DNA of 64,000 nt from Pseudanabaena sp. UWO311 (lineage in GTDB: Bacteria; Cyanobacteriota; Cyanobacteriia; Pseudanabaenales; Pseudanabaenaceae): assembly GCF_006937785.1 (NCBI RefSeq), contig NZ_SJEE01000004.1, positions 204,336 through 268,335 on the forward strand, written 5' to 3'. Numbering within the stretch: the first letter of the stretch is position 1; each line of letters begins with the position of its first letter. The notes under the pieces were generated by a model, which was given only the letters and a program-made list of their open reading frames with translations, was not told the origin of the DNA and did not search any database. Positions 16,042-26,424 of the stretch are shown one piece after another. A program made the position numbers and the translations under genes.

Positions 16042-16296
16042 AATGTCCAACAGGGACAGGTAGAAAATGAGATCGCCCTCTATCAGCAGTCCTTGGAAAT
16101 CAAAGAGCGCATCGGTGACGTGCAGGGCAAAGCCGCCACACTCGCAAATATGGGAGTTTTATCAGCAAACAATGGTGATTTTCAAACGGCGATTTCCTAT
16201 CTCCAAGAATCCCTTACCATCCTGCAACACCTCAAATCCCCCAACGCAGCCACAGTTCAGAGTTGGTTAGAACAAGTCCAACAACTAGCGGGGTAA
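16042..16296 (+). pseudogene. CHAT-TPR gene, 3' remnant (TPR end)
   Basis: Directly after the pAgo stop a frame without its own start reads NVQQGQVENEIALYQQSLEI, then KERIGDVQGKAATLANMGVL and a last TPR-like unit (FQTAISYLQESLTILQHL) ending LEQVQQLAG. This is the typical C-terminal end of a cyanobacterial CHAT-TPR or TPR protein with the repeat IGDVQGKAATL. Together with the 5' remnant it shows that the pAgo gene took the place of the middle of one larger gene. Confidence 0.75.
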
Positions 16297-16340
16297 GGAA
16301 AAAGGGGGAAATTTGGTAGGGGCAAAGCATTCCCGCAGAA

Positions 16341-16723
16341 ATTTATAAAATTTGCAATTCCCTCCATTTGGGAATGCTCTGCCCTAAACCTCTGACACCC
16401 GCCCCAAATCTCCAAACCGCAGGGACAATTTATCGGTAAAAGCACAGAGGGCGAAGCATTTGCTGATCGATATTTCTGTGATGGATTTAAAAATTGTCGC
16501 GCAAATGTAACGCCCCTACGGATCTGTTGCGATAAATCAATGGGATTTATAAAATTTGCAATTCCCTCAATATGGGAATGATCGGCTCCTAAACCTCTGA
16601 CATCCGCCCAAATCCCCAAACCGCAGGGTTAAGCGATCTGTAAAAGCACAGAGGGCGCAGCATTTGCGAATTGAGATTTCTGTGATGGGTTTAAAAATTG
16701 TTGCGCAAATGCTACGCCCCTAC
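16341..16723. repeat. Two tandem copies of a dispersed non-coding repeat (family D)
   Basis: Copies at about 16341-16519 and 16545-16723 share blocks such as ATTTATAAAATTTGCAATTC, ACCTCTGACA, AGCACAGAGGGCG and AGATTTCTGTGATGG, ending in ACGCCCCTAC. A rearranged relative lies at 26425-26610. The 620-bp gap from 16297 to 16920 contains no gene that I can support. Confidence 0.65.
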
Positions 16724-16799
16724 TCCTATATGTTATTTAATTTGCGATCCTAAATCATTGGGGACGCGAATAATTTAAAGGAACAAATAAAAGAGCTTA

Positions 16800-16838
16800 A
16801 GATCCCCGACTTTCTTGCGTAGAAAAAGTCAGGGATCT
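16800..16838. repeat. Hairpin repeat family C, copy 1
   Basis: AGATCCCCGACTTT pairs with AAAGTCAGGGATCT across a short loop. A second copy with a longer loop lies at 28523-28588. This is a short dispersed hairpin motif rather than a gene. Confidence 0.5.
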
Positions 16839-16920
16839 GAGCGTTTAAAGACAACACAAAAAGAAACATCGCAACTAAAAGAGCTTGTCCCAACCCCAAA
16901 ATTTTTCCTTTTTCCTTGTC

Positions 16921-17541
16921 TCATCGTTCCAGAAACTCGACCTTCCCCGTCGCCAACCGATAATAAGCAGGAACAACCTTCAAATTTCCATTCTTTACTT
17001 CATGGGACAAAATGGGAACCGTAGATTCAATCTCCTTTACCATCAAATTGACATGTGCCTTCACCGTATCGCTCACCACACAATCACCATTAGCTTCCTG
17101 ACCAGCCTGCACCGCAGGCTCAATATACTTAATCAACGAATTGAGCTTTCCCTCAGAAAATGCATGACCGATCGCAGCCATCACTGCACCGCATCGCTCA
17201 TGTCCAAGGACGACAACCAGCCTCGTTCCCAAATGCTCAACCGCAAACTCAATACTAGCAATTACCGCATCGTCAGCCACATTTCCCGCAACCCTAAGCA
17301 CAAACAAATCCCCAACCCCTTGATCGAAAATCAGTTCAGGCACAACCCGCGAATCGGCACAACCTAAGACGATCGCAAAAGGGTGCTGGGCAATTGACAG
17401 ATCAACTCGGCGTTGCGAACCCTCATGGGGATGCTCTACATGATCTAGCGCATAGCGATCGTTGCCTTCTTTAAGTTCTCGTAGGGCAGCTTCAGCATCT
17501 AGATTCTCGACTGTGTAGTAGGTTTGATTTGCCGTGAGCAT
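16921..17541 (-). CDS. Beta-class carbonic anhydrase
   Basis: 206 aa. Zinc and catalytic residues of the beta class are present: Cys and Asp-Arg in GCADSRVVPE, and His/Cys in LGHERCGAV. The family block FVLRVAGNVADDAVIASIEFAVEHLGTRLVVVLG lies between them. The enzyme interconverts CO2 and bicarbonate. In cyanobacteria one beta enzyme works in the carboxysome and others at the cell envelope or cytosol. No carboxysome genes are adjacent and no signal peptide is visible, so its location is open. The gene stands alone. Confidence 0.92.
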   Translation of the reverse strand: MLTANQTYYTVENLDAEAALRELKEGNDRYALDHVEHPHEGSQRRVDLSIAQHPFAIVLGCADSRVVPELIFDQGVGDLFVLRVAGNVADDAVIASIEFAVEHLGTRLVVVLGHERCGAVMAAIGHAFSEGKLNSLIKYIEPAVQAGQEANGDCVVSDTVKAHVNLMVKEIESTVPILSHEVKNGNLKVVPAYYRLATGKVEFLER

Positions 17542-17686
17542 GGGTGATCATGAAATTGGTATGCTCAAAGTTAGCTAGCTTTCCATTCTGAAACAGTAGT
17601 GAATTTAACATAAGTTCGATAGAAGCTAGTGAATGTATTGTTCTCATAACTAAATTGAGCGATCGCAATTTAACAACAAGCCAAAC

Positions 17687-17733
17687 CCAATGATAGTAAA
17701 AGCTACGCTTCGCGTAGCTTTTACTATCATTGG
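17687..17733. terminator. Hairpin (22-bp perfect arms, TTC loop)
   Basis: CCAATGATAGTAAAAGCTAC.. (17687-17708) and its inverse (17712-17733) lie just after the stop of the minus-strand 5'-nucleotidase gene and so can terminate it. Confidence 0.6.
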
Positions 17734-17740
17734 ATTGCAG

Positions 17741-19414
17741 TTACTGACGGACAATGCGATTCTCAGTTTTTACCTGCAAAGGCGACCTAGTACTGATATA
17801 TTCTGCGATCGTATCTGATAGTAAATAACCAGTTTCTAAAAGATTTTTACCTTCTGCAAAGCTGCGATAACCATCACCACCAGAAGCAAGAAAATTAGTT
17901 GTCGCCACCCGATAAACTGCCTCTGGATTCAATAATTGGAAGTTGCCAGAGTCAGAAACAATCTCAACCCTAATAACGCGCTTCCCTACTGGCAATTTTG
18001 CATCCCAGACAAAATGTATTCCTGCCACTTGTGGAAATCGACCTTCCCCTTGTTCTGCCATACTTACACCATGCTCTAGAGACGCTAGTAACTGCTTACC
18101 AGTCAACTCCACCCTTGTAATCGTATTACCAAAAGGAAGCGCTTCTAGTACATTTCCCATCATGATATCGCCTAAAGGGAATCCATTACGAATACCACCA
18201 GAATTAATCAAAGCCACTTGCACGCGATCGCCCTTAGTTTTTGTCAACATCGCATCAGCAATTAGATTGCCTAGACTGGTTTCGCTAGTTCGCAGTTTGA
18301 CGCGATCGCCATCTAGCGCTACCAAAGATTTACCAATAATCTTTTGACGCAATGCTTCAATTGGTGCGGCGTAGGCTTTGAGCTTATCGGCAAATTCTGG
18401 ATTGGGCTTAATGCTAGCATCAAGGACATGGGGTTTTCCTGCCCAAGCAATCAACTTACCTGTGCGATCAAAACTCACTGATAAATCTCCTAAATATTTA
18501 CCCCATTCCCAATCTGTTACAACTAGCACAGGTTCCTTGGTTCCATTCTTCTCAACCAATGGATATGGATGATTAGCTTTGGGAATATTGCCAACAGATG
18601 TATGGCTATGACCACCGATAATGATATCGATATCGGAGACTTTTTGCGCTAGTAATACATCATTGTCAAAGCCAATGTGGGTAAGAGCTACAATTTTATT
18701 AATTCCCTGTTGCTTAAGTGCAAGCACTGATTTGCGAGCTGCCGCGATCGGGTCAGTAAATTTCACGCCATCGCCAACACTGGCTAATATTGCAGTGTCT
18801 GGAGTTGTCAAACCAAACATCCCAATCTTTTCGCCTTGCATATCCAGAACATGCCAAGGACTAACTTTGCCATAGAGAGGCGATTCGGGCGCGATGTCGA
18901 TATTTGCGGAAATAATTGGGAATTTTGCTTTAGAGATGAAGTCGGCAAGTACCTGCTGTCCGCGATCAAATTCATGATTGCCGATGGTTCCAGCATCGTA
19001 GGCAAGGGCATTATAAAAATCCAGATCCGCCTGTCCCAGATATTGATTGAAATAGAGAGTGCCTTGAAAAATATCCCCTGCATCTAATAGCAGTAAAGGC
19101 TCTTGATTGTTTTTACTTTCGGTACGAATTTGGTCAATGAGAGTACGACGACGGGCTATTCCCCCCAGCAAGCGATCGCCATATTTAACAGGTTCCAAAT
19201 GCGCGTGATGATCGTTGGTATGCAAAATCCTGAGTGAGAAGCGACTTTCCTGTGCAACGACATTTAAGAGTGCTGGTGAAACCGCAATGAGAAAGGTAAT
19301 CACGAAAGCTACGAATATCTGAAAAGACCGCTTAGTCTGGAGTTTCAGTTTTAAGTAATTGGCGATCGCTTTTAAACTATTCTTCGCTTTCACAGTCATC
19401 ACCCTCAAATTCAC
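17741..19414 (-). CDS. 5'-nucleotidase/UshA-type metallophosphoesterase, exported
   Basis: 557 aa. A hydrophobic segment near residues 31-54 (FQIFVAFVITFLIAVSPALL) acts as signal or anchor. The metallophosphatase domain shows LHTNDHHAHLEP, LDAGDIFQGT, GNHEFDRG and GGHSHT, which are its metal-binding motifs. The second half is the 5'-nucleotidase C-terminal domain (LINSGGIRNGFPLGDI, FGNTITRVELTG, SGGDGY). It probably removes phosphate from nucleotides in the periplasm for phosphate or nucleoside salvage. The alternative start at the sixth codon (Met) gives nearly the same protein. No Pho box was identified. Confidence 0.9.
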   Translation of the reverse strand: MNLRVMTVKAKNSLKAIANYLKLKLQTKRSFQIFVAFVITFLIAVSPALLNVVAQESRFSLRILHTNDHHAHLEPVKYGDRLLGGIARRRTLIDQIRTESKNNQEPLLLLDAGDIFQGTLYFNQYLGQADLDFYNALAYDAGTIGNHEFDRGQQVLADFISKAKFPIISANIDIAPESPLYGKVSPWHVLDMQGEKIGMFGLTTPDTAILASVGDGVKFTDPIAAARKSVLALKQQGINKIVALTHIGFDNDVLLAQKVSDIDIIIGGHSHTSVGNIPKANHPYPLVEKNGTKEPVLVVTDWEWGKYLGDLSVSFDRTGKLIAWAGKPHVLDASIKPNPEFADKLKAYAAPIEALRQKIIGKSLVALDGDRVKLRTSETSLGNLIADAMLTKTKGDRVQVALINSGGIRNGFPLGDIMMGNVLEALPFGNTITRVELTGKQLLASLEHGVSMAEQGEGRFPQVAGIHFVWDAKLPVGKRVIRVEIVSDSGNFQLLNPEAVYRVATTNFLASGGDGYRSFAEGKNLLETGYLLSDTIAEYISTRSPLQVKTENRIVRQ

Positions 19415-19492
19415 AGGTTTTTCTAGGCTATTTTAACGCTTAGTTTTAGTAATAGTTCACTTGCTCAATTGATTGTCACATTTGCGATCAAC

Positions 19493-19527
19493 AAACAAAA
19501 AAGCGGCACTTCGTGCCGCTTTTTTGT

Positions 19528-19529
<2 letters not shown>
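19493..19529. terminator. Family A hairpin (17-bp arms, TTC loop)
   Basis: AAACAAAAAAGCGGCAC and its inverse flank TTC, with T-rich right arm. Lies at the end of the dapL gene on the minus strand. Confidence 0.65.
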
Positions 19530-20760
<1,231 letters not shown>

Positions 20761-20848
20761 GATGGATGAGTTAATCTTTTTTGATTTTTGTATAGTTTTA
20801 TATTATGCCTTTATGAAGTTACTAAAGCAGCGTTCGATTAAACCTGCC

Positions 20849-20889
20849 ACAAAACCCATTGCAGAGCTAAGCCCTGCAATGGGTTTTGT
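20849..20889. terminator. Hairpin between dapL and glycosyltransferase
   Basis: ACAAAACCCATTGCAGAGC and its near-inverse pair around TAA. It begins just before the stop of the minus-strand glycosyltransferase gene and likely terminates it. Confidence 0.6.
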
Positions 20890-20893
20890 ATTC

Positions 20894-22042
20894 TTATTTG
20901 TGGCGAGATTGATCACACCAAGCTTTTTCTACAAACTCCAAAAACTCTGCCTGAAATCTCTCCGTTGAGAAACGCATCGCATTTTCGTGACAAGTCATAG
21001 GTAAGATGCGATCGCTATTCTCTTCAAACTCAAGCACAGCTTCACGAATACCCGCCACCGTCTGTTCTGCAAAAAATACACCCGTAGGGCGATCGCAGTC
21101 TAAGCCACGCACTGATTCACTCACACCACCCCGACCATAGGCAATTACTGGCGTGCCACAGGCTTGAGCTTCTACAGGCGTAATCCCAAAATCTTCCTCA
21201 GATGCAAATACAAAGGCTTTAGCATTTTGCATATATCCGCGTAATAAATCTGGTTCTAAATGCCCAAGAAACTTGATATTACTGCTTGATTTGGCGCGAA
21301 TTCTTGCCATCTGCTCGCCATCACCAATCACAATTAATTGGCGATCGCACATTTGCGAAAAGGCTTCTACAATTAGATCAATCCGTTTATAGGGAACTAG
21401 CCGTGAAGCAGTAAGATAGAAGTCCTGCTTTTGTTCGCAAAGTGTATAATTTTGTAGATCTACAGGTGGATAAATTACTTCTGCCGATCGCCGATAGACT
21501 TTTTGAATCCGACGAGCGATAAACTTGGAATTAGCGATAAACAGATCTACACCATTTGCTGTGCGTGTATCCCAAATTCTGATTTGATGCAAAATCCATC
21601 TGGCAATCCAGCTTTTAATTCCTCGTTCTAAATTTGACTCTTTTAAATATTGATGTTGCAAATCCCAAGCATAGCGAATTGGTGAATGCACATAGGAAAT
21701 ATGTAATTGATGCGGTGCTGTTAGAACTCCTTTGGCGACAGCATGGGAACTAGAAATAATGAGATCATAGGCTGACAAATCTAGCTGCTCGATCGCTAAG
21801 GGCATGAGAGGCAAATATTTGCGAAACTTTGTTTTGGCGAAGGGGAGCTTTTGAATAAAAGTAGTTGTAACTTTTTTGTTTTGAATAAATCCCCGTTGAA
21901 AATCATTGAAAAAATCCACGACCGCAAACAGATCGGCATGGGGAAATAAATTTAAAATTTGCTCGACCACGCGCTCCGATCCTGCATAGGTCACAAACCA
22001 TTCATGGACGATCGCAATCTTGAGATTTTCGAGTTTTGACAT
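20894..22042 (-). CDS. GT4-family glycosyltransferase
   Basis: 382 aa with GT-B features. The N-domain begins IAIVHEWFVTYAGSERVVEQ and the C-domain has ASRLVPYKRIDLIVEAF and the nucleotide-sugar site EEDFGITPVEAQACGTPVIAYGRGG. It transfers a sugar (often mannose or a related hexose) to a growing glycan or lipid in the cytosol. No polysaccharide genes lie beside it, so the acceptor is unknown. Confidence 0.85.
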   Translation of the reverse strand: MSKLENLKIAIVHEWFVTYAGSERVVEQILNLFPHADLFAVVDFFNDFQRGFIQNKKVTTTFIQKLPFAKTKFRKYLPLMPLAIEQLDLSAYDLIISSSHAVAKGVLTAPHQLHISYVHSPIRYAWDLQHQYLKESNLERGIKSWIARWILHQIRIWDTRTANGVDLFIANSKFIARRIQKVYRRSAEVIYPPVDLQNYTLCEQKQDFYLTASRLVPYKRIDLIVEAFSQMCDRQLIVIGDGEQMARIRAKSSSNIKFLGHLEPDLLRGYMQNAKAFVFASEEDFGITPVEAQACGTPVIAYGRGGVSESVRGLDCDRPTGVFFAEQTVAGIREAVLEFEENSDRILPMTCHENAMRFSTERFQAEFLEFVEKAWCDQSRHK

Positions 22043-22131
22043 AATTAATTTCTTATATAAGGTGAGAATTTCCCACCCTAATTAGTGTCAATAATTATGG
22101 TTAAAATAGCAACGTTGAACTCACCTGACTT

Positions 22132-22569
22132 ATGAAGTTTCACCGAACTACTTCTATATTAGCCTCCGTGGGGCTAGCGATCGCTAGTATCACAGGTTTT
22201 TCTGCTGTTACACTTTCTTCGCAATTGACTGAGACTGCGATCGCCCAAGAAGCAGCTCCCACTGTGACAACAACATCTAGTGCCAACGAGATCGCCTTAG
22301 CCAAGCATTTGCGCAAAATCGGAGCAAAGCTATATACCGCCTATTGGTGTCCTCATTGCCATAGCCAAAAACAACGTTTTGGTAAAGAGGCTGTAAAACA
22401 CTTAGAAGTGATTGAATGCGATCAGCGCGGTGTCAATCCTCAAACCCAACTTTGCCGCGCCAAGAGAGTGCGCGCTTTTCCTACATGGGAGATTAACGGC
22501 AAACTCTATCCAGGAGATCGATCCTTAGAGAGTATTGCTAACTTCTCAAAATATCGGGGCAACTTGTAG
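22132..22569 (+). CDS. Exported thioredoxin-like protein with WCPHC (VKOR-partner type)
   Basis: 145 aa. Residues about 1-39 form a signal peptide or anchor. The active site is YWCPHCHSQKQRFGKEA with Cys73 and Cys76, followed by VIECDQRG, LCRAKRVRAFPTW and GKLYPGDRS. This matches the thioredoxin domain fused to the C-terminus of cyanobacterial VKOR proteins that make disulfides in the periplasm or thylakoid lumen. Here it is a separate gene with its own signal, and no VKOR gene is in view. It probably passes oxidising or reducing equivalents to exported proteins. Confidence 0.8.
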   Translation: MKFHRTTSILASVGLAIASITGFSAVTLSSQLTETAIAQEAAPTVTTTSSANEIALAKHLRKIGAKLYTAYWCPHCHSQKQRFGKEAVKHLEVIECDQRGVNPQTQLCRAKRVRAFPTWEINGKLYPGDRSLESIANFSKYRGNL

Positions 22570-22570
22570 C

Positions 22571-22619
22571 CCCCAAAGATTGAAAGGCGGCGCTTCGCGC
22601 CGCCTTTCAATCTTTGGGG
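22571..22619. terminator. Family A hairpin (23-bp perfect arms)
   Basis: CCCCAAAGATTGAAAGGCGG.. (22571-22593) pairs exactly with 22597-22619 around TTC. It directly follows the stop of the thioredoxin-like gene. The remaining 22620-22846 holds no gene that I can see. Confidence 0.7.
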
Positions 22620-22846
22620 TTGCATGATAGGGCTTTACATGCATTAATTGAGTCCAATGCACTAAATAGCTAAATTTGCAACTAGTAGTTTCGGGAAACT
22701 TGTTAGTGTAGTTACCGTCCTACTAAAAAATAGTAATTTTCTGCATAAACATTGTATATAGGTTAAGAAGGTATTTAATAAGCCCTTGATTTTGTGCTTA
22801 TTGATCTTCCAGTTTCTTTTGATTACCGCGAACCTTGCAGGCTAAT

Positions 22847-25558
22847 ATGTCTACTCTTGTCATTGTCGAATCGCCCACGAAGGCACGCACCATTCGGAAT
22901 TTTTTGCCTGCTGGATATCGAGTAGAGGCATCAATGGGGCATGTGCGCGATTTGCCACAATCAGCTAGTGATATTCCTGCCGATCTAAAGGGTACGGAGT
23001 GGGCAAAGCTCGGCGTAAATGTTGATGCTGACTTTGAGCCGCTATACATCGTGCCAGACGACAAAAAAAAGATTGTCCGTGAACTTAAGTCAGCACTAAA
23101 AGGGGTCAAAGAGCTAATCCTAGCGACTGACGAAGACCGAGAAGGTGAAAGTATTTCTTGGCACTTATTACAAATCTTGCAGCCGAAAGTGCCGATTAAG
23201 CGCATGGTTTTCCATGAGATTACCTCTGAGGCAATCAAAGCGGCGCTAAAAGATTGTCGCCAGATCGACGATCGCTTAGTCCATGCCCAAGAAACTCGCC
23301 GCATACTCGATCGCCTTGTGGGTTATACCCTTTCACCTTTGCTCTGGAAAAAAATTGCATGGGGCTTGTCAGCTGGACGAGTCCAGTCCGTAGCTGTGCG
23401 CGTAATCGTCAACCGTGAACGCGAACGCCGCGCTTTTAAATCAGGTAGTTATTGGGACTTGAAAGCAAATCTATTTGCGCCAAAACAAGAATTTCCTGTG
23501 CAACTAGTCTCAGTTGGCGGTGTCAATGTTGCCACGGGTAAAGATTTCGATGAAGCGACGGGTAAAATTGCCAAAGGACGCAAGGTCTTATTGTTGGATG
23601 AAACTGCCGCGATCGCACTGCAACAGAAACTAAATGGCAAAGTCTGGTCGGTAAGCAATCTTGATGAACGTCCCTCCACCCGCAAGCCTTCGCCACCATT
23701 TACCACATCAACATTGCAACAAGAAGCTAACCGCAAACTGCGCTTGTCGGCAAGAGACTCGATGCGTGTAGCTCAAGCTTTGTACGAGCAGGGCTTTATT
23801 ACCTATATGCGTACTGACTCGGTGCATCTGTCGCAGCAGGCAATCACGGCAGCGCGTCAATGTGTGACTAGCATGTATGGCAATAACTTCTTGAGCAAAG
23901 AGCCACGCCAATATGTGACCAAATCCAAGGGCGCACAGGAAGCTCACGAAGCAATCCGTCCCGCAGGCGCAACTTTCCGCACTCCGCAAGAGACAGGACT
24001 GTCAGGTCGTGAGCTAGCCCTCTATGACCTGATTTGGAAGCGCACCGTTGCCTCACAGATGGAGGATGCACGCCTCACGATGCTTAGTGTGCAATTGACC
24101 GTTGAGGATGCTTTATTCCGCGCATCGGGTAAGCGTATTGATTTCGCAGGATTTTTCCGCGCCTATGTTGAAGGCTCCGATGATCCCGATGCAGCGCTAG
24201 AAGAAAAAGAGGTCATGTTGCCTCCGCTCAAAGTTGGGGATCATCCAGTTTGCCGTGAATTAAATACGGTCGGGCATGAAACTCAACCACCAGCAAGATT
24301 TACCGAAGCGGCTCTTGTGAAGATGCTTGAAAGTGAAGGCATTGGTCGCCCCAGTACCTACGCCAGTATTATCGGCACGATCTGCGATCGCGGCTATGTG
24401 CAGCTTGTAAATAATGCTCTCATTCCAAGCTTTACCGCTTTTGCAGTCACCAGTTTATTAGAGGAGCATTTCCCCAATCTCGTCGATCCTAGTTTCACTT
24501 CTAAAATGGAACAAACCCTCGATGACATTTCCACAGGAAGTGTGGAATGGTTGCCATACCTCAAGAAATTTTACTCAGGAGAACAGGGCTTAAGCGGACA
24601 GGTGAAGTCTCGCGATAGTCTGATCGATGGCGAATCAGCAAGAACGGTTCGTCTGGAAGGGTTGGATGATGATGTCAAGGTGAAAATCGGTAAGTTCGGC
24701 GCATATATCCAAGTTGGAGAAGGCGATCGCACCGTTAATTCCTCAATTCCTCAAAACTTAACTCCCTCCGATCTAGTTCCTGAAAAGATTGAACTACTGC
24801 TCAAACAGAAGCTCGAAGGACCTGATCAAGTTGGTATCCATCCAGAACTGAATGAGCCAATCTTCATGATGATGGGTCAATATGGGCCCTATGTGCAGCT
24901 TGGTCAAGCCACAGATGCTGTGCCTAAACCTAAACGTGCTTCATTGCCCAAGGGAATGCAGCCCGAAAATGTCACTATCGATATTGCGGTCAAGTTACTA
25001 GCTTTGCCTCGCACCTTAGGCGCTCATCCTGAAACTGGCAATCGTGTTTTTGTGAATACTGGTAGATTTGGGCCCTATGTTTGTCATACCAAAGGAAATG
25101 GCGACAAGGACGACAATCGATCGCTAAAGTCCACTGATGATCCCTACACGATCACCTTTGAACGCGGCTTAGAGTTGCTCGCCCAGCCTAAGACTCTACG
25201 TGGAGCCGCTGCCGCCAAGGTCTTGAAATCCCTCGGCAAACATCCCGATGATAGTGAAGCGATCGAGATTCTCGATGGTAAGTATGGCGCATATGTGAAG
25301 CATGGCAAGGTGAATGTGTCGCTAACTAAGGAGCAGACTGTCGAAGGGCTAACCCTAGAAGATGCTCTATCAATGTTAGCTAGCAAATCTGGCAAAAGTA
25401 CTAGTAAGCGAACTAAGTCTGCTTCTAGCGAAACCAAGAAGACCACCACAAAAAAGACCACCACAAAATCCACAGCAACTAAAGCAGCAACAACCAAAAC
25501 CGCCGCGAAAACAACTAAAAAGACGACAACTACCAAAAAAGCTACTGCAACGAAATAA
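22847..25558 (+). CDS. topA: DNA topoisomerase I (type IA)
   Basis: The ATG at 22847 with AGG six bases upstream begins MSTLVIVESPTKARTIRNFL, the Toprim start. The catalytic tyrosine is Tyr320 in FITYMRTDSVHLS; the EGIGRPSTYASII block is present. About 903 aa. After the core come three to four C-terminal repeats (KIGKFGAYIQVGEG, MMGQYGPYVQLG, NTGRFGPYVCHT, LDGKYGAYVKHG) without zinc fingers, then a 45-residue Lys/Thr/Ala-rich basic tail that should hold DNA non-specifically. It relaxes negative supercoils. A hairpin terminator follows directly. Confidence 0.96.
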   Translation: MSTLVIVESPTKARTIRNFLPAGYRVEASMGHVRDLPQSASDIPADLKGTEWAKLGVNVDADFEPLYIVPDDKKKIVRELKSALKGVKELILATDEDREGESISWHLLQILQPKVPIKRMVFHEITSEAIKAALKDCRQIDDRLVHAQETRRILDRLVGYTLSPLLWKKIAWGLSAGRVQSVAVRVIVNRERERRAFKSGSYWDLKANLFAPKQEFPVQLVSVGGVNVATGKDFDEATGKIAKGRKVLLLDETAAIALQQKLNGKVWSVSNLDERPSTRKPSPPFTTSTLQQEANRKLRLSARDSMRVAQALYEQGFITYMRTDSVHLSQQAITAARQCVTSMYGNNFLSKEPRQYVTKSKGAQEAHEAIRPAGATFRTPQETGLSGRELALYDLIWKRTVASQMEDARLTMLSVQLTVEDALFRASGKRIDFAGFFRAYVEGSDDPDAALEEKEVMLPPLKVGDHPVCRELNTVGHETQPPARFTEAALVKMLESEGIGRPSTYASIIGTICDRGYVQLVNNALIPSFTAFAVTSLLEEHFPNLVDPSFTSKMEQTLDDISTGSVEWLPYLKKFYSGEQGLSGQVKSRDSLIDGESARTVRLEGLDDDVKVKIGKFGAYIQVGEGDRTVNSSIPQNLTPSDLVPEKIELLLKQKLEGPDQVGIHPELNEPIFMMMGQYGPYVQLGQATDAVPKPKRASLPKGMQPENVTIDIAVKLLALPRTLGAHPETGNRVFVNTGRFGPYVCHTKGNGDKDDNRSLKSTDDPYTITFERGLELLAQPKTLRGAAAAKVLKSLGKHPDDSEAIEILDGKYGAYVKHGKVNVSLTKEQTVEGLTLEDALSMLASKSGKSTSKRTKSASSETKKTTTKKTTTKSTATKAATTKTAAKTTKKTTTTKKATATK

Positions 25559-25606
25559 AAACAAAGTGCGAGTCGCCCACGTAGCGGACAACTCGCACTT
25601 TGTTTT
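25557..25606. terminator. Hairpin between convergent topA and vWA genes
   Basis: AAAACAAAGTGCGAGT and the inverse ACTCGCACTTTGTTTT pair over a GC-rich imperfect apex, with a T-run after. It is placed to end both convergent genes. Confidence 0.65.
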
Positions 25607-25612
25607 TGGGCT

Positions 25613-26386
25613 TTATGCGCCAAATCCTCCTAAAGAATTAAAATTAGCAGCACTTTGACTCACCCTCATAGCTGACTGTGAGAAGACTTGAAACGCTTTC
25701 CGAATTTCGCTATCACTATTTGCGGGTGTGAGAATCCATTCATCACGGATGCCCATATCCTGAAATACTTTCCGAAAATCCGTAGAGCCATCATCAATAC
25801 CCATTGCCGCAATAATGTGATTTTCCATTCGCAACATGTCCTTTGCGATCGCAGCCACATCCTTTGCCCCGTGACGCATCGAGTGGCAATCATCACCGTC
25901 AGTAATAATCAGCGTCACCGTCCGCACTGGCACACCATTATCAGAGAATTCCTGAGATTTAGCCAATACGGTTCCCAATAGCACCACCGTTTGATCGTAA
26001 AGTGGTGTGCCTTGATTGGGAGTGTAATTTTTTGTATCCATCCTTATTGCCTGTGCGATCGGGCAGTAGGGATAAAGAACTGTTCCATTAAGATAGCGAT
26101 TGTGAATCAGGATATTGTCCTGTTGTTGTGAAGAAGTGAGCGCATCAAGTACTGAGTTATGTCCACCGCGCACAGCCTGAGCACTTCCTGAGTACTGGAT
26201 CGAACCAGAGTCATCAGGCATAACCGTGACCAGTACAACTTCGCTAGACATGACATCATCAACATGGATGCCAAGTCCCGCTTGGATTTGTGCGCCAAGG
26301 TCATAAACAGTGAGTGCTTGCAAAGATTCATTGGAAAGGGTTCCATCATCTAATGCAGACTGGAAGAGATCGTTGATGTTGGTCAT
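25613..26386 (-). CDS. von Willebrand factor A (vWA) domain protein
   Basis: 257 aa. The MIDAS motif appears as VMPDDSGSI, with TLIITDGDD as the metal-binding acidic strand. The protein has a short helical leader (NDLFQSALDDGTLSNES) and a C-terminal Ser/Ala-rich tail. vWA proteins of this size act with kinases and phosphatases in TerY-P-type stress systems. Such a kinase and a PP2C are on the same strand upstream. It is the most distal member of that cluster, separated by a 218-bp repeat, so co-transcription is only inferred. Confidence 0.75.
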   Translation of the reverse strand: MTNINDLFQSALDDGTLSNESLQALTVYDLGAQIQAGLGIHVDDVMSSEVVLVTVMPDDSGSIQYSGSAQAVRGGHNSVLDALTSSQQQDNILIHNRYLNGTVLYPYCPIAQAIRMDTKNYTPNQGTPLYDQTVVLLGTVLAKSQEFSDNGVPVRTVTLIITDGDDCHSMRHGAKDVAAIAKDMLRMENHIIAAMGIDDGSTDFRKVFQDMGIRDEWILTPANSDSEIRKAFQVFSQSAMRVSQSAANFNSLGGFGA

Positions 26387-26424
26387 TTTATTTGGTAATT
26401 AGTAATTGGTGATTGGTGATTGAC

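Noticed and set aside
12543..16296. One single designed operon EACC1-RelBE-CHAT-pAgo
   Set aside because: The CHAT stub lacks its catalytic residues and a TPR tail lies after the pAgo, so a broken gene explains the order better. A functional link is not excluded.
16341..16723. Tandem repeats that could suggest a CRISPR array
   Set aside because: Only two long, imperfect units; no short identical repeats with unique spacers and no cas genes.
25613..26386. Assigning the vWA gene as terY
   Set aside because: It has a MIDAS motif but not the usual TerY sequence, and no other ter genes are present.
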